Shown one piece after another: positions 52,746 through 61,690 of a DNA stretch of 64,000 bases. Below the pieces are notes generated by a model. That model was not told the origin of the DNA. It was given only the letters and a program-made list of their open reading frames with translations, and did not search any database. Each line of letters begins with the position of its first letter. Position 1 is the first letter of the stretch. The DNA is taken from the NCBI GenBank assembly GCA_964343805.1, contig CAYFLR010000003.1, positions 62,001-126,000 on the forward strand, given 5' to 3'. The stretch comes from CAYFLR01 sp964343805 (GTDB lineage: Bacteria; Bdellovibrionota_B; Oligoflexia; CAYFLR01). The translations under genes and the position numbers were made by a program.

Positions 52746-54830
52746 ATGTTACAAGGGAAGCCAGTTTTTAAGTTTTTCGCTCTTCTAATCATTCTTGCAG
52801 GGTTTGCTTTTGCTCATTGTACCAAGGATATGGCAGAGGGCTTTAATAAAGAGGGTGAAAAGGAAAAATGTGAGGGAGCGGGGAGCGATCAGTGTACGGT
52901 AGATGATGACAAAGAGGTCGCCTTTCGTAATAAATGTCTGAATCATAAATTTGAAGTGTTTCAATGTGAATGTGATCATTTCATCTGCAGTCATAATATT
53001 AAGGGTATGGATAACAAAAGCAAACGGCCCAATGATTTCTTTACAGGAGATGTGTATGCGATCTTAAATGAACCCTTTATCCTACCAGAGGATTCTTCTG
53101 CGATCATTGCCTCCCAAAAGGTGGTAATCAAGTTGGAGCAATTAGAATCGACCTGCAATGATCCATGCAAATGCCAAGGGAAAACCACTTTAAAGATGAG
53201 TGTTCGAGAAATAAGGAAAAATCCGGAAACCTTTGACCTTGTTCGTTCAGAAGAAGACCTGTCACAAGGAACCTACCATAAAGATTTTGGTGAGTTTTAC
53301 CTCGCCTTTTTGGGACTCTCAAAAAAAGGATGCGATAAAGCGGACAAAAATCCCTTAGAAGCTATTTTCTATATAGAATCCAAATCCCGTGATTTTAAAC
53401 AGGTAGAAATGAAATTGGATCAGCCTCAGGTTCTAAAGAAAATGGAACAGGGGGTTTTGGAATCCGAAAAAATAACCATAAATGTGAATAGCATTCATCC
53501 CACCTGCATGCTTTTTTGTGAGGAGCAGGTTCAGTCAGCTGCTTGGCTTTCCATTACCTCCGATGAAACTAAACTCCCAGGCTTAGTGTTGAATAACAAT
53601 TCGAACTCTTTTATTGTTTACGAAACCATGGATGAATTAGAGAATCTTCATTTTAGTTCCTTGAAGACACCTTTCTTCTGTCAGCTGACTCCTGAAGGAG
53701 ATGGTGAAAGACAGAATTCTAATGAAGTAATTAATATGATGATAACCAAAACTCATATGTCTAATTATACCTGCCCTTTTGTAGGAGCTCGGCCCATTGA
53801 TAAAGGGGAGCATCCGAAATTGCTAAGGGGAACTGATATAGTTTCTGACAAGAATTATGGCTTTTATTTTACTGGTGTTTTCTCTCTAGAGGGAGAAGAA
53901 AATAATCCCCTATATTTAACTCACCTAGATAATAGTAATGACATTTCTTGGTTTAAAGACATCGGAGCGCGGTCCCTCTCGGGGAAAAATCATATTGTAG
54001 TTGATAATGCTGGTGATATTTATATTGCTGGTGAGACAATTCAAGGTATTGGGGGTGAAGAGATAACTGGCCATCGTATCTTTATTGCTAAGTACAGTGA
54101 GTCAGGTGACCCAATTTGGCACAAGTATTTAGGAAATGCAGACAATACCAATGAACAATATGGTGTCAATGATCTAATTAAAACCATCGATAATAAGGTG
54201 GTAATGGCAGGCTTTACTCATACTGCTTTGGACAATCATAATAACTCAGGAGAGGCAGATGCTTTTGTGGCTCAATATGATGCGGAGGGTGAGCTAAATT
54301 GGCTGCAAATAGTCGGGAGCGAACAATCAGAAGTGGGTAAAGCAGTAGTGGCAGATAGAGATGGAAATATCACTTTGTTAACAAGTAAGGGGCAGATCCA
54401 CCTCAGTCATTTTTCTTCGGAAGGAGAGAAACTTTGGTCAAAGGCCATCGAATCCCATTTTGAGGAACAGGGTTTGGATATAGTCTATAAGAAAGATTAT
54501 GGATATTTTGTCAGTGTTCTCCAAGGTAATAATAAACTAGCCGTCTCGGAATTAAATGAAGAGGGAGAGTTGAAAAAAGAGAATCTAGTTTATGAAGGGG
54601 AGAGTCAAATTGCCAATCATCAACTCGATATAAACAAGGAAGGAGTTCTCTTTTTGCAGGTGGGTGGGACTATTTATTCGAGACCGGTGGATGGCACCAA
54701 ATGGCAACCGAGATGGCAAAAAGAAAACGTGCCGAAAGAGGCCATAATTCATAGTTTAAGAATTACCAAAAGTGATGAACTCATAATAACCGGCGCAAAA
54801 GAAGGAGAGGTCTTTATATGGGCAAATTGA
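52746..54830 (+). CDS. Large Cys-rich lipoprotein with C-terminal beta-propeller repeats
   Basis: GGAGGTAGCAG precedes the ATG. The signal peptide ends at FAHC (C25). The N-terminal third is Cys-rich (KCEGAGSDQC, KCLNHKFEVFQCECDHFICSH, STCNDPCKCQG). The C-terminal half (residues about 365-690) has SBBP-like propeller repeats with a pattern of strand, Gly-Asp/Asn-Gly turn and GxI(Y)xAG, for example DNAGDIYIAGET and DAEGELNWLQIVGS. Likely displayed on the cell surface or in the periplasm. It is divergent from the TPR/radical SAM 1 pair (122 nt between starts) and overlaps the convergent 489-residue gene by 17 nt. Function unknown. Confidence 0.65.
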   Translation: MLQGKPVFKFFALLIILAGFAFAHCTKDMAEGFNKEGEKEKCEGAGSDQCTVDDDKEVAFRNKCLNHKFEVFQCECDHFICSHNIKGMDNKSKRPNDFFTGDVYAILNEPFILPEDSSAIIASQKVVIKLEQLESTCNDPCKCQGKTTLKMSVREIRKNPETFDLVRSEEDLSQGTYHKDFGEFYLAFLGLSKKGCDKADKNPLEAIFYIESKSRDFKQVEMKLDQPQVLKKMEQGVLESEKITINVNSIHPTCMLFCEEQVQSAAWLSITSDETKLPGLVLNNNSNSFIVYETMDELENLHFSSLKTPFFCQLTPEGDGERQNSNEVINMMITKTHMSNYTCPFVGARPIDKGEHPKLLRGTDIVSDKNYGFYFTGVFSLEGEENNPLYLTHLDNSNDISWFKDIGARSLSGKNHIVVDNAGDIYIAGETIQGIGGEEITGHRIFIAKYSESGDPIWHKYLGNADNTNEQYGVNDLIKTIDNKVVMAGFTHTALDNHNNSGEADAFVAQYDAEGELNWLQIVGSEQSEVGKAVVADRDGNITLLTSKGQIHLSHFSSEGEKLWSKAIESHFEEQGLDIVYKKDYGYFVSVLQGNNKLAVSELNEEGELKKENLVYEGESQIANHQLDINKEGVLFLQVGGTIYSRPVDGTKWQPRWQKENVPKEAIIHSLRITKSDELIITGAKEGEVFIWAN

Positions 54831-56283
54831 AAACCTGCCCCTGGGCCCAGAGAGGTTGACAATTAACCGGTCCTTTCTTTGGTAAAGCAGAGCCTTTCTT
54901 AATTATGGGAAGGAGTTCGTTCAAGGCTCTAAATACCAGATCATATTCTAAGTTGATTCGTTGTTGTCTGAGAGTTCCATAAAACTTGCTAAGCTCGGAT
55001 AGGGGATCTTTCGCATCAAGGAGATATTGATAGATGAAGTCCACTTGCTGGGCGGTGGATCTGGGTCTGGTAAAAAGTTCGCTCACTTCATGAGTTCTTG
55101 CAAGAGAAGGATCCTTTTTTTCATAGAGATATTGCTCTCTGTCCATCTCACGTTCTAAAGGATATGCTGAAATATAGGGCTTACCAAGGGTTTCAGCCAG
55201 TAGCTTCGACCCTTTGCCAGAAGTGGTGGGGGGGAGTGAACTCAAACGAAAGAGTTGAAAAAAGATATCTTGAGGCACGGCTCCCACATTGACCATCAAT
55301 ATTTCCCCTGATTTGATGGATCCTAATTGGGTGGAGAGCTGGGCATCGGCCAACGCCATCCACTTCACTCTTTGCTTCACTTCAGGTGAGTCGGCGATGA
55401 ATTTCTTCATATAACCCACTTGAGATGTTGAAAGTTGAGCTACTATAGGGACAATAATTCCCCCTTTCAAGGAGCCTGGGTTTTCTTTGATGAGTTTTAT
55501 CAGGGCTTCTGTTGTTCTCTCTCTGCCAGCTTGATCAAAGGTACTTCTGTCCACTCCATACCAGGTCATGCTTTCAGATGATTCCATAGCCTGAAAAAGC
55601 TCATAAAGTGGTTTGCCTTTCTCTTGAAATGTCTCTTTTGAAAGGTGTTGGCGAACAAATTGTTCCCAATTGGTGACCTCAGGAATCAAGTTAAGAGCCC
55701 CAAGGTGATGCAAGTGTACCAATTCTTTCTTTTTTAAAAATTCATTATAATAGGCATCTTTTGTAATCCAACTTTGGGGATTGAGGGCAATGAAATGGGT
55801 GGTGTGGAGACCGTTATAAAGCTTGCCATCAATTCCTCCAGTTAATGCTAAGGGGAGGACCTCAACCTTTGCCCTTTTGTTAAAATAGTCTCGACTTTGC
55901 AAAGAGGTATTATGATGGGGAATTTCAACTCTTTTATCGGTATCAATCCCATTAAACCCTGGAAATAGGACTTCTAACTTATCAAGCTGTTGTTTAGATT
56001 TGGCTCCTTCATAGATCACCTCAAAATGTCCTGCAAAACCTAATTGGCGGAGTCTTTTCATGCACAGCAGGGTGTGAGATTGATGTCCCATTCCAGGAGC
56101 TTGGTTAATGAGTATTCTAATTGTGGATTGCTGCTTAAGAAAGCTTTCGATCTGCTCTGTTTGGGCGGTTAAATTGTTGGCAGCATGAATAGATGAAGTA
56201 TTGTAAAAGAGGGGGGGGAGAGAAGTAAAAAATAGCAGTATTATTAAAAGTTTAATATGTCTGATTGATATTGATCTAATCAT
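54814..56283 (-). CDS. Exported protein of unknown function with GT-B-like N-terminus
   Basis: 489 residues with a Sec-type signal (LLIILLFFTSLPPLFYNTSSIHA). The mature protein begins with IRILINQAPGMGHQSHTLLCMKRLRQLGF, a strand, Gly-rich loop and helix like the donor/acceptor domain of GT-B glycosyltransferases, then EVIYEG. A second half (GGIIVPIVAQLSTSQVGYM, LMVNVGAVPQDIFFQLFRL) could be the other GT-B lobe. Export of a GT-B enzyme would be unusual because nucleotide sugars are cytoplasmic, so a carbohydrate-binding role or a different fold is possible. It is divergent from the lipoprotein at 56412. No family recognised with confidence. Confidence 0.45.
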   Translation of the reverse strand: MIRSISIRHIKLLIILLFFTSLPPLFYNTSSIHAANNLTAQTEQIESFLKQQSTIRILINQAPGMGHQSHTLLCMKRLRQLGFAGHFEVIYEGAKSKQQLDKLEVLFPGFNGIDTDKRVEIPHHNTSLQSRDYFNKRAKVEVLPLALTGGIDGKLYNGLHTTHFIALNPQSWITKDAYYNEFLKKKELVHLHHLGALNLIPEVTNWEQFVRQHLSKETFQEKGKPLYELFQAMESSESMTWYGVDRSTFDQAGRERTTEALIKLIKENPGSLKGGIIVPIVAQLSTSQVGYMKKFIADSPEVKQRVKWMALADAQLSTQLGSIKSGEILMVNVGAVPQDIFFQLFRLSSLPPTTSGKGSKLLAETLGKPYISAYPLEREMDREQYLYEKKDPSLARTHEVSELFTRPRSTAQQVDFIYQYLLDAKDPLSELSKFYGTLRQQRINLEYDLVFRALNELLPIIKKGSALPKKGPVNCQPLWAQGQVFNLPI

Positions 56284-56369
56284 CTTTAGTTCCTGCTCCG
56301 ATAGTGTTTATGAATACCTAAATCATAACATAGCCCTAGAGTTTGATGGAAGAAAATTACCGGGCAATA

Positions 56370-56378
56370 TGGTATAAT
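56370..56378 (+). promoter_or_regulatory. Extended -10 promoter of the lipoprotein/radical SAM 2 operon
   Basis: TGGTATAAT, an extended -10 element with a perfect TATAAT, 33 nt before ATG 56412. No good -35 is at the usual distance, as expected for this promoter type. Confidence 0.65.
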
Positions 56379-56411
56379 AGGGGTTACAGTAAATAAAAAG
56401 GGAGAGGGAAT

Positions 56412-57170
56412 ATGAAGCTCATTGAAAAAGTTAAGCTCTTGTTAATATGGCTTATTTCAGGGTCTTTTTCCTTGGTTTTGGCAGCCTGTTATGGGGTGCC
56501 TTCGGAAGATTATGGCTCGCCAAAGTTGCCTTCAGAGCCTGAACCTACTAATCCAGGTGGTGTGCCCGAAACGGACTCCGATAAAACCTCTTCTTCTGAT
56601 AGTAAGTATCTCGATTTTACGGTGAAAGATGCCAAAGGCAATCCAATACCCAAGCTCGAAGTCAATCTTCATGAAGACGGTGAAACTTTTAAAACAATGG
56701 AGACAGATGAAAAAGGGAAAGTGGAAGTCGCTGATTACGAAAAGATAAAATGGGTGAAAATCACTGACAAAGATGGCAAGGAAAATGGAGGCGATTTTGC
56801 TTCGGCTAAATTTAAAATCCTGGGAAAGGATGTGAAGTTTAAAAGCTATAAAGTGGTTCTTTCTCCCAAAGTGGAAGAGCCTTCCACAACTAAGACCATC
56901 CGGCTTACCGAAGGATCAACTGGTCAATATTCCTATGACGGTGGGATGAAGTTAGGGCTCTATTATAATGATGAGCTCAAAGAAGAAAAGGTAACTGATG
57001 GTTCTGGTGAGCAAACTTTTGAAATCCCAGCCTCGGAAGATATATCCAAATATTCTATCAAGTTTTCGGATCCTGACTCGGAAAAGAGTTGTATTAAGCC
57101 AGAACAGTTTTATTTGTCTGAAGATCAAGATGTCTATGAAATTAGGATGGTCAAAGAGTGTTCAACCTAG
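56412..57170 (+). CDS. Putative lipoprotein of an rSAM/lipoprotein pair
   Basis: A strong ribosome binding site (GGAGAGGG) precedes the ATG. The signal peptide ends LVLAAC with C26, followed directly by YGVPSEDYG (Y27-G28-V29-P30, Y34). A Pro/Ser linker (to about 60) leads to two beta-sandwich-like repeats: the first has DAKGNPIPKLEVNL, typical of carboxypeptidase-regulatory-like domains, the second spans about 168-250. From memory, radical-SAM-associated lipoproteins of Bacteroidetes begin with the lipid Cys followed by a similar YG(x)P motif and a carboxypeptidase-regulatory-like domain; this match is by recollection. The stop overlaps the start of the radical SAM gene by 13 nt, so the two are co-translated and this protein is the most likely substrate. 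Confidence 0.7.
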   Translation: MKLIEKVKLLLIWLISGSFSLVLAACYGVPSEDYGSPKLPSEPEPTNPGGVPETDSDKTSSSDSKYLDFTVKDAKGNPIPKLEVNLHEDGETFKTMETDEKGKVEVADYEKIKWVKITDKDGKENGGDFASAKFKILGKDVKFKSYKVVLSPKVEEPSTTKTIRLTEGSTGQYSYDGGMKLGLYYNDELKEEKVTDGSGEQTFEIPASEDISKYSIKFSDPDSEKSCIKPEQFYLSEDQDVYEIRMVKECST

Positions 57171-58216
57171 TCCGTACTCAGCTCATGCGCCTTTATCAGG
57201 CGCTTGAGATTCAAACTCATCCCCTTAAATATCTTTTTTTGGAAATTACCCAAAAGTGTAACCTCAGCTGTTTACATTGTGGGTCAGACTGTAAAAAGAG
57301 CACTCATAAAGAAGAGCTGACCACCGAACATTGGAAGGTGGTGATTGACGATATTCATCAGAATTTTGGCGATCAGGTAGTATTTGTCATTACGGGAGGA
57401 GAGCCTCTTCTTCATCCAGACTTATTAGAAATTACAGCCCATATAAATTCAAAGAACATGAGATGGGGGATGGTTTCTAATGGTTTTGCCTTAACCCAGC
57501 CCAAGTTTGATCAGCTTCGTCAAAATGGTCTTTATAGCATCACCATCAGTTTGGATGGTTTAGAGTCTATTCATAACAGATTGAGAGGTCATAAGGACTC
57601 TTATAAAAAGGCAGTAAAAGCCATTAAAATTGTGACGAGTTCAGATATCCCTATGTTTGATATAGTCACTTGTGCCCAACCGGCTGTTCTAGGCCAGTTG
57701 GATGAGTTAGCAGAGCATTTAATTGGATTAGGAGTGAATAGGTGGAGAATTTTCCGGATTTTTCCATCGGGCCGAGCCGCTGACAATGACAATATTCTGC
57801 TTAGTTTTGATCAAACCTGGGAGTTGCTGGATTGGATTAAAGAGAAGAGACCTTATTATCAGCAAAAGGGACTCTCTTTGGGAGCCAGCTGTGAGGGGTG
57901 GGTCCCTATGAATATCGATCAGCAGATTCGTGATTTTCCCTTCTTTTGCCGATCAGGGGTGAATTTCGCTTCCGTTTTAAGTGATGGCACCATCACTGGA
58001 TGTAGTAATAATCATTCATCTTTTTATCAGGGAAACGTTTTAAAAGATGATTTTAAAACCACTTGGGATAATGAATTCCAAGACATGCGCCAAAGAAAAT
58101 GGGTGAAAAATACTTCCTGCAAAGGATGCAAACACCTGAAAATCTGCAAGGGAGGTTCTATTCATTTATGGAACCTCGATTCTAAAGAGTGTGCCTTCTG
58201 TTATATGGTCCCGTAG
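57158..58216 (+). CDS. Radical SAM/SPASM enzyme 2, rSAM/lipoprotein-type
   Basis: 352 residues from GTG 57158 (an ATG at 57185 is the alternative). The SAM cluster is C34-C38-C41 in EITQKCNLSCLHC; TGGEP and SLDGLES follow. The SPASM region has Cys in FFCRSG and ITGCSNN and then C321, C324, C330, C345 and C348, a complete set for two auxiliary clusters. It starts inside the end of the lipoprotein gene (13-nt overlap), which strongly suggests enzyme and substrate. As the enzyme has no signal peptide, modification would occur in the cytoplasm before export and lipidation. Chemistry unknown. It is only moderately similar to radical SAM 1 at 50590. Confidence 0.85.
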   Translation: MFNLVRTQLMRLYQALEIQTHPLKYLFLEITQKCNLSCLHCGSDCKKSTHKEELTTEHWKVVIDDIHQNFGDQVVFVITGGEPLLHPDLLEITAHINSKNMRWGMVSNGFALTQPKFDQLRQNGLYSITISLDGLESIHNRLRGHKDSYKKAVKAIKIVTSSDIPMFDIVTCAQPAVLGQLDELAEHLIGLGVNRWRIFRIFPSGRAADNDNILLSFDQTWELLDWIKEKRPYYQQKGLSLGASCEGWVPMNIDQQIRDFPFFCRSGVNFASVLSDGTITGCSNNHSSFYQGNVLKDDFKTTWDNEFQDMRQRKWVKNTSCKGCKHLKICKGGSIHLWNLDSKECAFCYMVP

Positions 58217-58279
58217 CCTTTTTAAACATTCACTTAACTAATTTCCTAAGTTTCCGAAAAGGATTAAAAGGAGAAAATT

Positions 58280-59989
58280 ATGAGATGGATGTTTGTTTTG
58301 CTTATCTTTCTGTTTCCAACAGGTTGCAAGGAGTCGGAAGGTGACTCGGAAAGCAAGTCAGCTTACGGAATGAATCGTGCTGAAGAGTCGGAAGGTGAAT
58401 TTCCTCATTTAAAGCAAATGGCTGAAATTATAAATAAAGTCGGGGATGGAAAGGTCGCCACTATTGAAGAGAGTGATTATAGTCAAGACCTCATTGACCA
58501 GATTATTTGGTATTTCGATGACCAGATCATTCGTTTGGATGAGTTACAGGCCGCTTTTATAGAGGCCGAAGAGGGAGATCCGGTCAACTTCAAAGCCTTG
58601 CTAGAGCTGGAAAGTAGGGAAATGGTGGATATTTATCTTGCTCTAACCACGAGTGAGGATGAATTAAATTACTTTGTACCAGAGTCAAATGATATGTTGG
58701 CTACCTTCTTTTTAACTATCCGGCAATCAGGTCAAGGTTCTGTTCTTAAAGGAGATTTTGGTGATTTAACTTTAGCTACTGAATCCGAAATGGAAAAGGA
58801 GAGAATCGCTCTTTACAATGCTTTGGCCAAAGAGCATTTTGCAGACAATGATTATTCCATCGTAAAAGACTGTGAAGCTTTTTATGCCAGAACCAAAGAA
58901 CTTAGAGATTACACCGAGAAGTTAGTTCTCTACTTTCATAACCTATTTGATGGAGAAAAGGGGGAATTTCCAGCCCCTCCAGCTAACTATGCTCAAATGA
59001 AAGGAAAAGCCATTACTTTTCTTAATTGGATCCGAGGCGTGACTTTTGATGATAGTGAAGATCTTTTTGAATCGCCCCAAATGCTCGCCCAATTAGAAGC
59101 AGAACTGACAGAATTAGAGGGGGAAGGTGAGGAACCAGAGGAATCTTTTAATCTGGTGCTTTCTAGCTCTCCTATTATTTTAGAACATCGAGATGGATAT
59201 CGAAAAACCAGAGCTAAAAAACCCATGGTAGCTACTTTACAAGCCAATTTAGTTAAGGTGGGTTATAACTTTCTGAAGATAAATGGAAGATATAATAATG
59301 CCGTAGCTCTGGCGGTGCGTTTAGATCAGAAGAAGTATGGAATCTCTGGTAAAGGAAAACAGGTTACACAAGACTACTTTGATAAGGTGAAAGCACGGGC
59401 CGATAAAGTGGTGGTGCCCGCAATGTTAGATCATAATTCTACCAGTGACCCAAAGGAGGTTTTTCCGGTTAAAGGGATTACCAATTTGGGAGAGATAAAA
59501 ACCTGGACCCGCTCTTTTGGTTTTGTGCGATCGCTGACCAGATTGCATGCTGGTGTGGATATATATGGAAGCTGTGCCAATAAACAAGATGTAGTTTCTA
59601 TGGTTAAGGGTGAGGTTCTCTCGGTATCAGATTTCTATGGTCAAACTCACCAAGTCACAATTAAACATGAGAATTACACCGTCCGTTATGGAGAGTTAGA
59701 TCCTGCATCGATACAAGCTGCAAATATAAGTGTAGGAACTAAAGTAAAAGCCGGTCAAAAGATCGGAACCCTAGGGCAGCTCATTATTAATGGGAGAGTC
59801 CATAAGACTTGTATGTTGCATGTAGAGATTTATGAAAAGGGAACGGGGGTGAACCCTAAACTTTCAGCGAAAGGTAGCGGACGGCCTAGCTCTACCGATA
59901 ATGTATCCTTTCAACGGGTCAATAAACTACGAAACCCTTATAAGAAAGTTCAGGCTCTTTTTCAAAAAAGTATCAACTCCCGACGATAA
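58280..59989 (+). CDS. Lipoprotein with peptidoglycan-binding-like and M23 (LytM) domains
   Basis: AGGAG precedes the ATG; lipobox FPTGC with C16. An acidic, helical N-terminal half (to about 290) precedes a PG_binding_1-like segment (VATLQANLVKVGYNFLKINGRYN, about 315-340) and a C-terminal M23 domain: HAGVD (H423, D427) supplies two Zn ligands and LHVE (H514) the third. The HxH motif of active LytM enzymes normally has another His two residues earlier, but here that residue is Met512, so endopeptidase activity may be lost, as in EnvC/NlpD-type activators. It lies 63 nt after radical SAM 2 and may be in its operon. Convergent, with a 17-nt overlap, on ccdA. Confidence 0.75.
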   Translation: MRWMFVLLIFLFPTGCKESEGDSESKSAYGMNRAEESEGEFPHLKQMAEIINKVGDGKVATIEESDYSQDLIDQIIWYFDDQIIRLDELQAAFIEAEEGDPVNFKALLELESREMVDIYLALTTSEDELNYFVPESNDMLATFFLTIRQSGQGSVLKGDFGDLTLATESEMEKERIALYNALAKEHFADNDYSIVKDCEAFYARTKELRDYTEKLVLYFHNLFDGEKGEFPAPPANYAQMKGKAITFLNWIRGVTFDDSEDLFESPQMLAQLEAELTELEGEGEEPEESFNLVLSSSPIILEHRDGYRKTRAKKPMVATLQANLVKVGYNFLKINGRYNNAVALAVRLDQKKYGISGKGKQVTQDYFDKVKARADKVVVPAMLDHNSTSDPKEVFPVKGITNLGEIKTWTRSFGFVRSLTRLHAGVDIYGSCANKQDVVSMVKGEVLSVSDFYGQTHQVTIKHENYTVRYGELDPASIQAANISVGTKVKAGQKIGTLGQLIINGRVHKTCMLHVEIYEKGTGVNPKLSAKGSGRPSSTDNVSFQRVNKLRNPYKKVQALFQKSINSRR

Positions 59990-60659
59990 GTTGGCTCGAT
60001 GCGGAATAGATAAAGTATCCTCCGGCTGCCACTAATAAAATCGCACTCACTCCTTTAGAATAGCGTAGCCAGTTTCCTGCGCGGGGCAGTTTTCCTAATT
60101 TCATTATTCCAAAACCGAGAGCGAGGAGTAAAGTGGAAAAACCCAGAGAGTAGACAAACATGAGAAGCATGNNNNNNNNNNAGAGCGTTGATTGAGTCGA
60201 AAGAAGGGTGAGAACTCCTGAGAGCATCGGGGTGGTACAAGGAGATGCGAGGAGCGCGGATCCAGCCCCTAACAGAAAAGAACCAATCAGACCTCCCTTC
60301 GATGCCAGTTTGCCGGGATTGAAATTATTAAATCTCTGTAAAAAACCGGGGAGCTTCCCTTTCCAAGTCATTAAGCCAAATAAGATGAGAAAAATTCCCA
60401 TCACAATATTAACGGTGGGAGATTGTGAGGTAAAACCAAAGACCTCTCCGGCTTTTACAGCTATGATTCCCAAGAGGGAGTAGATTAAACATTGACCAAT
60501 AAAGTAAGCAGATATCCGAGAGGTGGTTCCTTTTTCTGTTGCTTGACTGCTAAAAAAACCAAGGGTCACTGGAATTAAAGGATAAACACAAGGGCTGAGT
60601 GAAGCAAGGACTCCTGCTCCATAGCTGAGTGCGATTTGAGAGACAATTGATGCTTCCAT
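59973..60659 (-). CDS. ccdA: CcdA/DsbD-type thiol-disulfide electron carrier
   Basis: 228 residues, six helices. Two conserved Cys motifs, SLSPCVYPLIPVTLG (C24) and LLASPCTTPMLSGVL, are the reducing pair that moves electrons from cytoplasmic thioredoxin across the inner membrane. A 10-N gap (60172-60181) falls in a loop or helix but the frame continues. It is the last gene of the thioredoxin operon, 1 nt after the TlpA-like gene at 60661, so its job is very probably to keep those periplasmic CxxC proteins reduced. It lacks the periplasmic alpha and gamma domains of full-length DsbD. Confidence 0.9.
   Translation of the reverse strand: MEASIVSQIALSYGAGVLASLSPCVYPLIPVTLGFFSSQATEKGTTSRISAYFIGQCLIYSLLGIIAVKAGEVFGFTSQSPTVNIVMGIFLILFGLMTWKGKLPGFLQRFNNFNPGKLASKGGLIGSFLLGAGSALLASPCTTPMLSGVLTLLSTQSTLXXXXMLLMFVYSLGFSTLLLALGFGIMKLGKLPRAGNWLRYSKGVSAILLVAAGGYFIYSASSQLIVGS
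60172..60181. other. Scaffold gap (10 N) in ccdA
   Basis: Nominal gap between LLSTQSTL and MLLMFVYSLGF; flanks are good and the reading frame is kept. Confidence 0.9.
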
Positions 60660-60660
60660 T

Positions 60661-61116
60661 TCAGCTCCCTAATTGTAAAAGTGAGTCAATTTTTTGTTGA
60701 TCAAATCCACCTTCTGAAGCGATGAACTTCCAGTTTCCATCATCCCCTTTTTGATAAATGGCCCAGTGAGGAACGGAAAAGACTTTATGAGTTTTTGATA
60801 AAGTCGGTGTTGACTCCAGGTAAACAGGAATCTTTATATCGTTCTTTTTCATAAAATGGGAAATTCGTTTAGTACTTCGATCACGACTGATTGCCAGCAC
60901 ATTAAGTGATTTGTTTTGATGCAGTTCTGGCAGTACTGTGGTCATTTTTTTCTTACACTCTTTGCACCAGGTGGCCCAGAAAACCACTAGGGTTTTATCG
61001 GCCTGCTTTTTTAATACGATGGGTTGTTTTTTTAAATCTACAACCTCTTGAAAAGGGTTCGCCCATAAGGGGAAGCCAAGAGTCATAAAAGTAATAATAA
61101 ATAAAGTGCGTAGCAT
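60661..61116 (-). CDS. Periplasmic TlpA-like thioredoxin (WCKEC)
   Basis: 151 residues with signal peptide (LFIITFMTLGFPLWA). Thioredoxin-fold motif FWATWCKEC with C51/C54, followed by KKMTTVLPEL. The cis-Pro segment is FSVPHWAIY. It acts as a periplasmic thiol-disulfide oxidoreductase. It is separated from ccdA by a single nt and from the upstream lipoprotein by 10 nt. It is one of three thioredoxin-like proteins in this operon, each with a different dipeptide between the Cys residues (KE here), suggesting steps in a relay rather than redundancy. Confidence 0.88.
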   Translation of the reverse strand: MLRTLFIITFMTLGFPLWANPFQEVVDLKKQPIVLKKQADKTLVVFWATWCKECKKKMTTVLPELHQNKSLNVLAISRDRSTKRISHFMKKNDIKIPVYLESTPTLSKTHKVFSVPHWAIYQKGDDGNWKFIASEGGFDQQKIDSLLQLGS

Positions 61117-61126
61117 AATTATCTCC

Positions 61127-61690
61127 TTATTCCCATTTGCCGATGAGGGAATCGATTTCGTTTAAATTAAAATGACCGCGTGCTTCGTAGACAATCCCTT
61201 TGGATGGATCGTGTAACAGCGCGTAGGGAACTTCAAATTCTTCACTGAAAGTGAAAAAAAGATCAGCGTCAGGGTCAAACCCTACGGGCCAAGGAACCTG
61301 ATGTTCTTTTTTCCAAGCGATTGCCGTCTCTTTCTCTGCCCCTACGAGGATGGTATAAATTCGAAAGTTTTGGGGGGACATTGTAGGGTCTTTTAATTTG
61401 GATAAAATACTTTTTGTTTCTTGTATGCAAACTTGACACGTATCTTGGGCAAAGAGAATGAGGGTCTTTTGATCTTGGTCTTCAGATAATTCAAAGACTC
61501 CATCGGTGGCTTGAACTTGACCTTTGATTCGACTCACTCTCTCTTGATTTGATTCCTTTTGTGATTCATTCATAACCAGAGCATTTGTTTTTGTTTGTTG
61601 ACCCTCTTTGGGAGAGTTGTCTTCTTGTTTGATTTGAGAGCCGCAGGCACTCAAAGTAATGATGAGTAAAAGTAACATTACATTTGCCAT
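61127..61690 (-). CDS. Thioredoxin-like lipoprotein (CQVC)
   Basis: 187 residues; lipobox ITLSAC with C16, then a polar Gln/Lys/Asn linker to about 55 and a thioredoxin/peroxiredoxin-like domain with C85-QVC88 in LFAQDTCQVCIQE. The cis-Pro region is FEVPYALL. It should be anchored to the inner or outer membrane and receive or donate electrons. Its start overlaps the end of the barrel gene by 13 nt, so the two are made together; a link between the periplasmic relay and the outer-membrane protein is the natural inference. Confidence 0.8.
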   Translation of the reverse strand: MANVMLLLLIITLSACGSQIKQEDNSPKEGQQTKTNALVMNESQKESNQERVSRIKGQVQATDGVFELSEDQDQKTLILFAQDTCQVCIQETKSILSKLKDPTMSPQNFRIYTILVGAEKETAIAWKKEHQVPWPVGFDPDADLFFTFSEEFEVPYALLHDPSKGIVYEARGHFNLNEIDSLIGKWE

